From DATFXM01 sp035315885 (lineage in GTDB: Bacteria; Acidobacteriota; Blastocatellia; UBA7656), in the NCBI GenBank assembly GCA_035315885.1, contig DATFXM010000178.1, positions 3,211 to 67,210 on the forward strand: a stretch of 64,000 bases of DNA, written 5' to 3'. A model generated the notes under the pieces. The model was not told where the DNA came from, did not search any database, and worked only from the letters and a program-made list of their open reading frames with translations. Position numbers and translations under genes: made by a program. Of the stretch, positions 16,288 through 24,795 are shown piece by piece. Every line of letters begins with the position of its first letter. The stretch's first letter is position 1.

Positions 16288-17160
16288 CTACGTCACATAC
16301 TTCCCGATGATTGCACTCAAACGCTGTTTGACCTCGGGCGAGATCTTGTCCGACGAAGTCAGGATAGCATGCCGAAGCGAGTGCCGGCATTTACAATCTC
16401 GAGGACTGCGCGCCAGCCTCGTCACTGCAGCCGCAATCAACCGTTGCGCGTTCTCTACGTTTCGATTCAGGTAATCCAGAATCATCTCGACAGTCACCGA
16501 GTCGTGCGCCGGATGCCAGCAGTCGTAGTCGGTCACCAGCGCCATCGTCGCATAGCAGATTTCCGCTTCCCGCGCGAGCTTGGCTTCCTGGAAATTGGTC
16601 ATCCCAATCACCGACATGCCCCACGATCGGTAAACTTCCGACTCCGCCTTAGTTGAAAACTGCGGACCCTCGATGCAGATGTAAGTCCCCCCGCGATGAA
16701 GCCCGACAGAACGCAACTCCGCGCGCGCCGCCTCATCCAATGTGTTCCACAGATCAGGGCAGACCGGATCAGCCATCGCTACATGCGCGACGATTCCTTC
16801 GGAGAAGAAGGTGGACTGGCGCTGGCGCGTTCGGTCGAAAAACTGATCGGGGAACACAATGTCCATCGGTTTCATGTCCTCTCTAAGAGAGCCGACGGCG
16901 CTTGCTGAGATGATCCGCTCGACCCCCAGCATCTTCATGCCGTAGATGTTGGCGCGAAACGGAATCTCAGTAGGCGGGAGGCGATGGCCTCTACCATGTC
17001 TCGGTAGAAACGCTACCCGAACGCCGCTCAGCGTGCCGATGACGAACGAATCCGAGGGGTCGCCAAAAGGCGTTGACAGCTTCACGTCCTGCACGTCGGT
17101 GAACGCCGCCATCTGGTAAAGACCGCTCCCACCAATTACTCCGATTGTTGCCTGTGGCAC
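16288..17160 (-). CDS. mtnP: S-methyl-5'-thioadenosine phosphorylase
   Basis: 290 aa. Phosphorolyses methylthioadenosine to adenine and methylthioribose 1-phosphate in methionine salvage. Start GTG 17160 is preferred because GGAGG lies seven bases upstream and the family opening ATIGVIGGSGLYQM follows. PNP-family motifs: LPRHGRGHRLPPTEI, EGPQFSTKAESEVYRSWG, GMTNFQEAKLAREAEICYA and TDYDCWH. The Asp of TDYD fits 6-aminopurine specificity. It lies 87 bp downstream of ppiC, same strand. Confidence 0.93.
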   Translation of the reverse strand: MPQATIGVIGGSGLYQMAAFTDVQDVKLSTPFGDPSDSFVIGTLSGVRVAFLPRHGRGHRLPPTEIPFRANIYGMKMLGVERIISASAVGSLREDMKPMDIVFPDQFFDRTRQRQSTFFSEGIVAHVAMADPVCPDLWNTLDEAARAELRSVGLHRGGTYICIEGPQFSTKAESEVYRSWGMSVIGMTNFQEAKLAREAEICYATMALVTDYDCWHPAHDSVTVEMILDYLNRNVENAQRLIAAAVTRLARSPRDCKCRHSLRHAILTSSDKISPEVKQRLSAIIGKYVT

Positions 17161-17247
17161 TTGAGTCCTCCAAGCCTGACTGTGTTTGCCGGCGGCATCG
17201 ACTCGGGATCGACGCACTGCCGGTCCTCGAACAATCGTCTATGCGAA

Positions 17248-18477
17248 CTAGTCCTTCTCTGGCTTACCAGGCTGATGTGGACCTACCCCTCCGCCCGAGA
17301 GAGCCTTAGGAGTGGTAGCGAAGTCTTCGGCTACCGTCACCGACGGGTCTTGCGCGATCTCCTTCAACCGCTCCTGAATGCGGTCGTCTTTGATCTTCTC
17401 AATTATCTGCTGCTTTACCTTTTGATCCTGCGAAGGAGGCTGAACCGTGCGGCGCTCTTCCAGCTTGATGATGTGATAACCGAACGCAGTTTTCACCAGG
17501 TCGCTGACCTCGCCTGGTTTCAGCGCAAACGCGGCATTTTCAAACTCGGGGACCATGCGCCCTTTCGAGAAGAAATCATATTCACCGCCGCGGCTCTTCG
17601 AACCCGGATCGTCCGAGTACTGCTCGGCGAGCTTTGCGAAGTCCTCGCCGGTGCGGACTCGATTCAACAAGTCCTGCGCTTTCTTCTTAGCCTCTTCGTC
17701 GGTCAACTGTTTCGGCTTGGCGTTGTCTTCCGGCTTCTTTCCTTCCTCTTCGTCATCGGCAGCCTGAGGTCGAGTACTGACAAGAATATGACGCACCCTG
17801 ATCTCGTCGAAATCGGCGGTGTGCTGATTGAAGTACTGCTCCACCTCTGCGTCGTCCACCTTATCCAGGGTCTTTTGAAGATCGTCGACGTAGACGCTGT
17901 ACAGCGACTGGCTTCGATCAAGCATTAGCTGGAGCTTGGTCAATTCGTCCTGATCCAGTTTGTCTTGTCGAGCCTTGACCGCAAGGACTTTCAGCTCACC
18001 GAACTGTCGCCGGAGTCCCTCGCGTTGTGGCCCCTGCGCCTGCGTCTCAAACCGCGGGTTGCTCTTAATGAAATCATCGAAGTCTTTCGGATGACTCGAC
18101 AGGTACTGGTTCACTTCTTCATCCGAAGCCTTGGCGTCCGGATTCTTCTTCCGGTAGCTGTTATAGAGTACGAAATCACGTTGAAACGACATCTGCGTCT
18201 GGACGTCGGGGCGATCGGCGTAACCTTCGGACTCCGCTCGTCTGGCGACCGACAACAACCGCTTGAGATCGTCCACGAGCTTCTTCTTTTCCTCCGGGCT
18301 GTTGGCGATCTCCTGCTGCTTTTCGGGTGGCAGCAGTTCGTTGTAAAGCAGCTCCATGTCGTGCGCGGTGAGCTTGAGCGGCGCGGGACTGCTGGACCGC
18401 CACTGGGACCACAGACCCGCCCCCGCCAGAACTACTACCAGCACAATGACCGCGCCTACTTTTGCGGGCGTACTCAT
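17248..18477 (-). CDS. Membrane-anchored parvulin peptidyl-prolyl isomerase
   Basis: 409 aa. N-terminal signal anchor (residues 6-25, KVGAVIVLVVVLAGAGLW), helical chaperone region about 30-210, then a parvulin domain about 212-345: VRHILVSTRP, an acidic/Lys-rich insertion, LAEQYSDDPGSKSRGGEYDFF, MVPEFENAAFALKPGEVSDLV, FGYHIIKLEE. SurA/PpiD-like folding helper for exported proteins. The start overlaps the mce stop by one base (TAATG), with GGAGG upstream, so it is coupled to the methylmalonyl genes without a functional link. Confidence 0.9.
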   Translation of the reverse strand: MSTPAKVGAVIVLVVVLAGAGLWSQWRSSSPAPLKLTAHDMELLYNELLPPEKQQEIANSPEEKKKLVDDLKRLLSVARRAESEGYADRPDVQTQMSFQRDFVLYNSYRKKNPDAKASDEEVNQYLSSHPKDFDDFIKSNPRFETQAQGPQREGLRRQFGELKVLAVKARQDKLDQDELTKLQLMLDRSQSLYSVYVDDLQKTLDKVDDAEVEQYFNQHTADFDEIRVRHILVSTRPQAADDEEEGKKPEDNAKPKQLTDEEAKKKAQDLLNRVRTGEDFAKLAEQYSDDPGSKSRGGEYDFFSKGRMVPEFENAAFALKPGEVSDLVKTAFGYHIIKLEERRTVQPPSQDQKVKQQIIEKIKDDRIQERLKEIAQDPSVTVAEDFATTPKALSGGGVGPHQPGKPEKD

Positions 18478-18890
18478 TAATGTTCCTCCGATTCGTTCGC
18501 TTTCTGTACCAGCTCGACCAGCACTCCATTAGCGCTTGCCGGATGCAAAAAGGCTACAAGCCGACCTTCGGCGCCGCGCCGCGGATAACCTTCCAGCACA
18601 CGGGCGCCGCTCGACCGCATTTCATCGAGCTTCGATTCGAGGTTGTCGACCTGGTAACAAATGTGATGCAGTCCTTCCCCACGTCTGGCGATGAACCGAC
18701 CCACCGGTGTCTCATCGTTGAACGGTTCAAGCAGCTCGATTCGAGAGTCGCCTATTGGCAACATCGCGACCGTCACACCCTGATCCTCGACCCGTTCTCT
18801 TCCGCAGACTTCGATCCCGAGTCCCTCACTGTAAAAACGAAGCGCGTCTTGAATGGAACGAACCGCGATACCAAGGTGATCTATCTTCAT
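18477..18890 (-). CDS. mce: Methylmalonyl-CoA epimerase
   Basis: 137 aa. Interconverts (R)- and (S)-methylmalonyl-CoA in propionyl-CoA metabolism. Glyoxalase/VOC fold with metal ligands His4 (MKIDHLGIAV), His in EGLHHICYQVD and Glu in VLVELVQ. Length matches the family. Located 20 bp after meaB and upstream of ppiC in one operon, which supports the assignment over other VOC proteins. Confidence 0.92.
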   Translation of the reverse strand: MKIDHLGIAVRSIQDALRFYSEGLGIEVCGRERVEDQGVTVAMLPIGDSRIELLEPFNDETPVGRFIARRGEGLHHICYQVDNLESKLDEMRSSGARVLEGYPRRGAEGRLVAFLHPASANGVLVELVQKANESEEH

Positions 18891-18910
18891 TGAGATTGTC
18901 TTCGCGATCT

Positions 18911-19873
18911 TCAGTTTTCGGCTGATTCCCGAATCCCCAATCTGTCAATTATCTTTTCGACAACGGTGTAAGGATCACTTCTGCGGTCAGCGACTGCCTC
19001 GGCTGCAGCCCGCAGTTCCTGTTCGCTTACGCCACGAGCGAGCGCGAGTCTAAGCAGACGATCCTTCAGCAACTCGATTATTCGGTGCTCGGCGATGCTT
19101 GCCCGCCTGCCGTCATGATCGATCGCGCGAGCCTCGATGAAATCACGATAGCTTGCTATCGCATCGGCGAGTTTGTCCAGCCCGTTGTCCTCGGTGGCCA
19201 CGGTCTTCACTATAGGCTGGACCCAGCCATCCGGCCGCTGTGAGATCGACAGCAGCAACTCGAGCTCACGCTCGGTCCTGAGAACTCCCTCCCTGTCGGC
19301 TTTGTTGATTACAAAGACGTCGCCTATCTCCATAATGCCAGCTTTCAAGGCCTGAATACCATCGCCCATACCCGGAACCAGCACTACGACAGTGATGCTG
19401 GCGGTCTTGACTACATCGATTTCGTCCTGTCCGACGCCTACCGTCTCGATGATTACTATTTCAAAGCCGGCTGCATCCAGAATCGCGGCCGCGTCGCCGG
19501 TTGCGCGAGCCAGACCACCCAAGTGCCCTCGCGACGCCATGCTGCGGATGAAGATCCCGGGATCCGTAGCCATCGCCTGCATTCGGATTCTGTCTCCGAG
19601 GATGGCGCCACCGGTAAAAGGACTGGAAGGATCGACTGCGATGATTCCGACCCGGTCGCCGGCTTGCCGGTAATGGAACGCAAGCCGGTCGACCAGAGTA
19701 CTCTTCCCAGCTCCGGGAGCCCCGGTTATTCCAATGACCAGAGCCCGCCCGGTACGCGGATATAACTTCTTGAGCAGCTCGGTTGCTTCGGGGCGGCCGT
19801 CTTCGACTGCGCTGATGGCTCTGGCTATTGACCGCTTGTCGCCGGCTAGAATTCTATCTTCAGAAAGGGTCAT
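18911..19873 (-). CDS. meaB: Methylmalonyl-CoA mutase-associated GTPase MeaB
   Basis: 320 aa. G-protein chaperone that protects B12-dependent methylmalonyl-CoA mutase. P-loop GAPGAGKSTLVDRL near residue 50, VDPSSPFTGGAILGDRIRM, RSMASRGHLGGLARAT, ETVGVGQDEIDV and the specificity motif NKAD are all present. The mutase subunits are not in this window. The 13-bp gap from the acyl-CoA dehydrogenase and 20-bp gap to mce indicate one operon for branched or odd-chain acyl-CoA breakdown. Confidence 0.95.
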   Translation of the reverse strand: MTLSEDRILAGDKRSIARAISAVEDGRPEATELLKKLYPRTGRALVIGITGAPGAGKSTLVDRLAFHYRQAGDRVGIIAVDPSSPFTGGAILGDRIRMQAMATDPGIFIRSMASRGHLGGLARATGDAAAILDAAGFEIVIIETVGVGQDEIDVVKTASITVVVLVPGMGDGIQALKAGIMEIGDVFVINKADREGVLRTERELELLLSISQRPDGWVQPIVKTVATEDNGLDKLADAIASYRDFIEARAIDHDGRRASIAEHRIIELLKDRLLRLALARGVSEQELRAAAEAVADRRSDPYTVVEKIIDRLGIRESAEN

Positions 19874-19886
19874 AGAAGCGCAGCGA

Positions 19887-21035
19887 TTATTCGGGCCCTC
19901 GAAGCACCTGTCTGGCGATCACTGTCCGCTGGATCTCGCTGGTGCCTTCACCGATCGTGCACAGTTTTGAGTCGCGCCAGTACTTCTCAGCGGGATAGTC
20001 CTTTATATAGCCGTAGCCGCCGTGAATTTGAACGCTCTCCTCAGCGACTCGAACCGCTACTTCGCTCGCGTACAACTTGGCCATCGAAGACTCCTTTGTA
20101 GTCACCTTGCCGTGGTTCTTCAACATGGCTGCGCGGTAGGTCAATAGTCGCGCGGCTTCGATTTGAGTGGCCATGTCCGCGATCTTGAACTGAATCGCCT
20201 GAAACTCAGCAATGCTCCGGCCAAATTGGGTTCTTTCCTTTGCGTACTTCAACGCTGCTTCGTACGCGCCTTGAGCAATTCCCACCGACAAGGCGGCGAT
20301 TGAAATGCGCCCCCCATCCAGCACCTTCATCGCCTGTATGAAGCCTTGCCCGACTTCTCCGATCAGATTTGATTCCGGCACGAAACAACTGTCAAACACC
20401 AGCGCTGCCGTATCGCTTGCCCTCATGCCCGTCTTGTTTTCTTTCTTCGCCACGGTGAACCCTGGAGTTCCCCGCTCGATGATGAATGCCGAGATACCGT
20501 GACTAGCCGTAGTCCGATCGGTGATGGCTAACGCGACTGTAGTATCTGCGACGGTTGCGTTGGTAATGAAGTTCTTTGAGCCGTTGAGTACCCAGCCCCC
20601 ATCGCGGCGCGAAGCGGTGGTGCGCATCGAACTTGCATCCGAGCCGGAGCTGGGTTCGGTCAGTCCCCACGCCGCGAACTGATCGCCTTTTGCGAGAGGC
20701 GTGAGGTACTTCTGTTTCTGGGCTTCATTGCCGGCAACAAGAATATGACCGCTCCCGAGCGAGTTGTGGGCCGCAATGGACAGGGCTATGGCGGGGTCTA
20801 CTCTTGAGAGTTCCTCCATGATGATGGCGTATTCGACGTAACCAAGACCGGCGCCGCCGTATTGTTCCGGCACCAGGACGCCCATAATTCCCAGTTCGGC
20901 GAATTTAGGCCGCAGCTCTACGGGAAAGTGCTGAGTTTCATCCCACTCGATAGCGTGAGGCCGGAGCTCTCCCTCGGCGAACTCACGGATGGTGCGCTTA
21001 ATCTGTAGCTGGTCCTCGTTCAGCTCGAACTCCAT
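19887..21035 (-). CDS. Acyl-CoA dehydrogenase (short-chain/butyryl type)
   Basis: 382 aa. FAD-dependent alpha,beta-dehydrogenation of acyl-CoA, passing electrons to ETF. FAD/substrate signatures AWGLTEPSSGSDASSM and QIHGGYGYIKDYPAEKYWRD, and catalytic Glu363 in TIGEGTSEIQR at the position used by short-chain and butyryl-CoA dehydrogenases. It is the first gene of the acd-meaB-mce-ppiC operon; CCTCC-complementary site (GGAGG) before ATG 21035. Confidence 0.93.
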   Translation of the reverse strand: MEFELNEDQLQIKRTIREFAEGELRPHAIEWDETQHFPVELRPKFAELGIMGVLVPEQYGGAGLGYVEYAIIMEELSRVDPAIALSIAAHNSLGSGHILVAGNEAQKQKYLTPLAKGDQFAAWGLTEPSSGSDASSMRTTASRRDGGWVLNGSKNFITNATVADTTVALAITDRTTASHGISAFIIERGTPGFTVAKKENKTGMRASDTAALVFDSCFVPESNLIGEVGQGFIQAMKVLDGGRISIAALSVGIAQGAYEAALKYAKERTQFGRSIAEFQAIQFKIADMATQIEAARLLTYRAAMLKNHGKVTTKESSMAKLYASEVAVRVAEESVQIHGGYGYIKDYPAEKYWRDSKLCTIGEGTSEIQRTVIARQVLRGPE

Positions 21036-21118
21036 CCTACCTCCTGTGCGTACTGTTTCGGATTGTAGTCAAGGGCGCATGAGAATCAGATATTTTACAC
21101 GTGTCTGGCGGCGTGTGG

Positions 21119-21271
21119 AAAGACGAGGGAAGTCGGGACGCGGCGCCGCGGAGATGTCGGAGAAGGGGCGAAAGGCGACCGGAACGGATTCAGTAACGCG
21201 GTGACCTCGTTTATCTACCGAGGTCCCCGCGTCCCCGCATCTCCGCGTCGCCCCTTCGCCCCTTCGCTCTT
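21119..21271. repeat. GGCGAAGGGG/CGCGGAGA palindromic element, copy 1
   Basis: Left arm has GGGACGCGG, CGCGGAGATG and GAGAAGGGGCGAAAGG. Right arm has CGAGGTCCCCGCGTCCCCG, TCTCCGCGTCGCC and CTTCGCCCCTTCG. It fills the acd-GntR spacer and is the same family as 41181-41274 and 46366-46591. Confidence 0.7.
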
Positions 21272-22226
21272 AACTGTGGACCAGCAACACTGCCTCGAGC
21301 ATTTCCAGCGAATCGGGTGCCAGCGTCGTCTCGACCTCAAGTCTCTCTACCGCTCGTGGAATCAGTCGACGTATTCGCGAATCGCACAGAGGCGAGATGT
21401 ACACCGAACTAGCGGTCGCGGCGGCCGCGCGTATTCGCGCGTGATTCGTCGCGTCCATCGCGGTGATGTGCTCAAGCGCAGACGCCCCCGCGCCCAGACC
21501 AAGCAATGTTCTACGAAACGCAGGAAAGAAATCCGCATTGGACACGATCATCAATACCCGGCCGCGCCTGGCGGCGTGCACCAGTGTTGGCACGAACGCG
21601 GGATTCAAATGAAGTCTCAAAATCCGCTTGTTATAGGGCCTCGCCAGATGCTTCAACTCGTTGAAGTGATAATCGGTGGTAACAAAGTAGTCCATTCTCT
21701 CGAACAGAGTCGACCATCGCTTGTCCGGTTTATGGAACCGCTTTATCAGAACCGGATGCGAACGTACGCTCAGCCGGCTGGATATCTCAGCCGAAAACAA
21801 ATTGATCTGCTCGTCGTTGCATTCCACTACGCCGATCTGTATCGGCTTCAGCGTGGTGCGGTCAACAAAGCGGCCCACCAGCCTGCTGTACTCTTCCGGA
21901 GTCAGTTGCAGTCGCGAGGCTTGAGAAACGTTCGCCTTGATCAGGTCGAACACCGAGCGGCAATAAGCCTGATCCAACCCGACGCTCTCGATGCTGCGCA
22001 CGTACGCCCCCGAGCCCGTACGTAACTCGACGTAGCCTTCATCGCGCAGTCGCTGATAAATGGCGAACGCAGTCTTCAGATTGATGTTGTTTCTTTGGGC
22101 CGTCTGCCGTACGCTCGGCAAACGGTCACCCGGCGTGAGGCTGCCGGTATGCAAGGCAGTTATCATCTGTTCGCGCGCCTGCTCAAACAGACTCGCGCGC
22201 TGATTTTTATCAAGAATGAACTGCAT
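21270..22226 (-). CDS. GntR-family transcriptional regulator
   Basis: 318 aa. N-terminal winged helix (residues 1-78): LFEQAREQMITALHTGSLTPGDRLPSVRQTA, LKTAFAIYQRLRDEGYVELRTGSGAYV. The 240-residue C-terminal part is not an FCD, UTRA or aminotransferase domain that I recognise. It has alpha/beta character and may bind an unknown effector. It lies 24 bp after the deoxyhypusine-synthase-like gene and is probably cotranscribed. Confidence 0.85.
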   Translation of the reverse strand: MQFILDKNQRASLFEQAREQMITALHTGSLTPGDRLPSVRQTAQRNNINLKTAFAIYQRLRDEGYVELRTGSGAYVRSIESVGLDQAYCRSVFDLIKANVSQASRLQLTPEEYSRLVGRFVDRTTLKPIQIGVVECNDEQINLFSAEISSRLSVRSHPVLIKRFHKPDKRWSTLFERMDYFVTTDYHFNELKHLARPYNKRILRLHLNPAFVPTLVHAARRGRVLMIVSNADFFPAFRRTLLGLGAGASALEHITAMDATNHARIRAAAATASSVYISPLCDSRIRRLIPRAVERLEVETTLAPDSLEMLEAVLLVHS

Positions 22227-22250
22227 CTGTAGACTCGATCGGCCGTCCAG

Positions 22251-23198
22251 TCAACCTTCGAGAATCATCGCAGCCAGCAGAGGTATCATCAACTCGTGAT
22301 GCCCAATGAATGAAAACCCACGCCCGCTTCCGGCAACCGGTCTCCGTACAACATTGGTGAGCGGCCTGTATTGCTGGATGAAGTCGAAATTCGCGGTGGC
22401 GAACGACTCAAGGCGGTGTCCGAGGTTCCTGATTACTGTTACCGTCTTAAGAAAGACTTCTGGCAGGACTACGGCAGATCCGAGATTCAAGTAGATCCCG
22501 CCGTCGTCGAGTTCGCGAACGATCGAACAAAGCAGCCGGAAATCCTGAAAGCTGGTCTGACCTATCGCCGCGCCGTCCGCAGCAGGGTGGATGTGAACGA
22601 TGTCGGTTCCAAGCGCAACGTGGACAGTCACCGGAACGCCCGACTTGTAGGCCGACGTCAGAATTGAATTGCCGGCGTGAGACGGGCTCAGCTCTGACAA
22701 CCGCCGGCCAACCGCTTCGCCCATGCCGAGGCCGTCACGCGCGCCGCTTTGAGCGGCCTCGTTGATAATCCGACCGGTTTCTTCTGCTCCACCGAAGGCT
22801 CCCGTTCCCAGCGTCGCATCCACGTCCTCGGACGTCGCTCCCACCAGCGCAATTTCGAAATCGTGGATCATCGCCGAGCCGTTCATGGCGAAAGCGGTGA
22901 TGTATCCGCGATCCATCAGATCCAGCAGCACGGGAGAGAGTCCGACCTTGACTATGTGACCGCCTATTCCCGCGATCACCGCTCGCCCGTTCTGCCTGGC
23001 AGCGCGAATCAGAGACGCAAGCTCCGCAAGTTCACGCCCTGCGAGTATCGACGGCAAGCCGTGCAGGAAGTCTTTGAGAGTTGCGCCGGCGCGAAGCGGT
23101 TCTGCGAATTGATCGACGGTGACTTTGCTCGGCCTCGAGGCGAGCGGATAGGTTGTTACCGCAAACAGGTCGATGGGTTCGAACTTGTACCTGGACAT
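22251..23198 (-). CDS. Deoxyhypusine synthase-like (DHS-fold) protein
   Basis: 315 aa. Central region VIAGIGGHIVKVGLSPVLLDL, AFAMNGSAMIHDFEIALVG and GTDIVHIHPAADGAAIG resembles bacterial members of the deoxyhypusine-synthase superfamily, an NAD-binding fold that in bacteria often has unknown or homospermidine-type activity. The catalytic Lys region of true DHS is not clearly seen. Assignment rests on remembered motif style and is tentative. Cotranscribed with the GntR regulator. No polyamine genes are nearby. Confidence 0.45.
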   Translation of the reverse strand: MSRYKFEPIDLFAVTTYPLASRPSKVTVDQFAEPLRAGATLKDFLHGLPSILAGRELAELASLIRAARQNGRAVIAGIGGHIVKVGLSPVLLDLMDRGYITAFAMNGSAMIHDFEIALVGATSEDVDATLGTGAFGGAEETGRIINEAAQSGARDGLGMGEAVGRRLSELSPSHAGNSILTSAYKSGVPVTVHVALGTDIVHIHPAADGAAIGQTSFQDFRLLCSIVRELDDGGIYLNLGSAVVLPEVFLKTVTVIRNLGHRLESFATANFDFIQQYRPLTNVVRRPVAGSGRGFSFIGHHELMIPLLAAMILEG

Positions 23199-23208
23199 CT
23201 ATCACTCA

Positions 23209-23652
23209 CTACGCCGCGGCAAGTTGGGAGGTACAGTTCGGACATCTGACTGCCTTGATCGAAATCGACGAATAGCAGAACGAGCATTCTTTAGTGTCCG
23301 GCTCCTTCGCCTCTTCCGGTTTTGGTCGCCTGAGTCTGTTGGCGGCGCGGATGACCAGGAAGATCACAAACGCTACGATCAGGAAGTCGATGACCGCGTT
23401 GATAAAGAGTCCGTAGTTTATAGTCGGGGCGGCGGCCGCCCTCGCCTCTGCCAGGGTAGCGTACTTTGTTCCGGAGAGGCTTATGAACAGATTGGCGAAG
23501 TCAGCCTTGCCCAGTACCATTCCGGCCGGTGGCATCAGGATGTCACCCACGAAGGACGTCACGATCTTGCCGAACGCGGCGCCGATGATCAGGCCGACCG
23601 CGAGATCCAGCACGTTGCCGCGCATGATGAATTCCCTGAATTCCTTTAGCAT
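23209..23652 (-). CDS. mscL: Large-conductance mechanosensitive channel with zinc-ribbon tail
   Basis: 147 aa from ATG 23652 (GAGGTAG upstream). MLKEFREFIMRGNVLDLAVGLIIGAAFGKIV is the classical MscL N terminus and TM1; TM2 is near residues 75-100. Releases osmolytes under hypo-osmotic shock. After the cytoplasmic helix the protein adds CSFCYSSISIKAVRCPNC, a four-Cys zinc ribbon absent from E. coli MscL. A longer frame adds 22 residues without family similarity. 62 bp after gmhA on the same strand. Confidence 0.93.
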   Translation of the reverse strand: MLKEFREFIMRGNVLDLAVGLIIGAAFGKIVTSFVGDILMPPAGMVLGKADFANLFISLSGTKYATLAEARAAAAPTINYGLFINAVIDFLIVAFVIFLVIRAANRLRRPKPEEAKEPDTKECSFCYSSISIKAVRCPNCTSQLAAA

Positions 23653-23714
23653 CTTTCTACCTCGCCCCTGGCTGGTTTTCTTGCTTGCAAAGGGCTGATC
23701 GAACCATTCGCCGT

Positions 23715-24293
23715 TCAAACCTGCGGGTACAACTCGCTTTCGATCAACTCGCAGAGTATGTGCGCAATCGTGATGTGAGTTTCCTGTATGCGTTGAGTTG
23801 ACTGGGCTCGGACCACCAGCGCAACGTCGGCCAGAGCGGCGAGCTCTCCTCCGTCGCGTCCGGCCAGCGCTACGACGGGCATCCCGATCTCGCGCGCGGC
23901 AAAAGCGGCGCGCAACACGTTTGGCGAATTGCCGCTGGTCGAGATCGCGAGAGCCAGATCGCCCGCTCTGCCCAGGGCGCGGAGCTGGCGTTCAAAGAGT
24001 TCGTCGAAGGACGAGTCGTTCGCGACCGACGTCAGGATGGAGGTGTCGGTCGTCAGTGCCAGCGCGGCGATCGGGGGGCGGTCGTAGTTCAATCGATTGA
24101 CGAGCTCCGCCGCGATATGTTGCGCGTCTGCCGCAGAGCCGCCGTTTCCGAAAACAAGTATCTTGCCATTGGATCGAATGGCGGAGATGAGCAGGGAGGC
24201 GGCTTCGGCTACGAGCTCGGCATTGTCTTTAAAGAATTGCTGTTTGACGGCGACGCTTTCGGAGGCGATCGCCTGGATTCGCTGAATGCTCAC
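23715..24293 (-). CDS. gmhA: SIS-domain phosphoheptose isomerase
   Basis: 192 aa. Converts sedoheptulose 7-phosphate to heptose 7-phosphate for LPS heptose. SIS motifs: VFGNGGSAADAQHIAAELVNR, SILTSVANDSSFDELF, ISTSGNSPNVLRA, and QETHITIAHILCELIE with family Glu/His. Length and the DAQH motif fit GmhA/DiaA, with GmhA preferred. No other heptose gene is in the window. Confidence 0.9.
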   Translation of the reverse strand: MSIQRIQAIASESVAVKQQFFKDNAELVAEAASLLISAIRSNGKILVFGNGGSAADAQHIAAELVNRLNYDRPPIAALALTTDTSILTSVANDSSFDELFERQLRALGRAGDLALAISTSGNSPNVLRAAFAAREIGMPVVALAGRDGGELAALADVALVVRAQSTQRIQETHITIAHILCELIESELYPQV

Positions 24294-24795
24294 AGGGCGC
24301 TAGTTTATTGAGGCCCTCGGTCAAAGACAAGCAGCAGTTTCCGGTTTTCGGGTTGGAAGAGTCGGTTTCGGGTTTCGCCTCTGCCTACTGCCTGGAACAG
24401 TTTCATTCCGTTCTAAGATTGTTCCATTTTCCTGGAACAATTATTCGTGATAAACTTTTTGTTCAGTAAACAACAAGGTGTCCGTAACGAAGACGGCTGT
24501 AAGGTCCGGCTGTGATGTAACCGGATGGGATAGACGCCGGCAGTAGTGGCGATAATAGAGGACGCCGGTTAGCGCTCACTTTCAGGCTCAGGAAAAAAGG
24601 ACTCAAAACAGGCGAACTCAAGCAAAGAACGAATAGTCGACAGGGATGTGCAGCCCCGGAGTGTGCGAGCCCGGGATTAGTCTAGACGCAAGTTGTCGCC
24701 GGACCTCTCAATGATCGGCGACGACACGTTCCAACCAGCGGCACCGCACCCTCAATGCGTTTTGAGGATTTTTTGTCCGTACGAGGAGGTCCCAA
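24294..24795. other. Long leader region before the TonB receptor
   Basis: No gene seen. It contains a telomere-like TTTCGGG piece at about 24365, a GTTCC palindrome (24393-24440) and a G/C-rich stretch 24475-24570 with repeated ACGCCGG boxes that could fold in the mRNA. I do not recognise a known riboswitch; the cobalamin box is absent. Confidence 0.5.
24393..24440. promoter_or_regulatory. Candidate operator: GTTCCA/TGGAAC palindromes
   Basis: TTGTTCCA (24419-24426), six bases, TGGAACAA (24433-24440) is a perfect dyad. A second, weaker dyad TGGAAC...GTTCTA precedes it. Placement upstream of the TonB receptor suggests a regulator site. The regulator is unknown. Confidence 0.4.

Noticed and set aside
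17161..17928. 255-codon plus-strand ORF
   Set aside because: Shadow of the parvulin gene, whose frame carries the family motifs.
21201..22025. 274-codon plus-strand ORF
   Set aside because: Shadow of the GntR regulator.
24475..24795. Cobalamin riboswitch before the TonB receptor
   Set aside because: Neither the B12-box consensus nor GCCACTG core was found.
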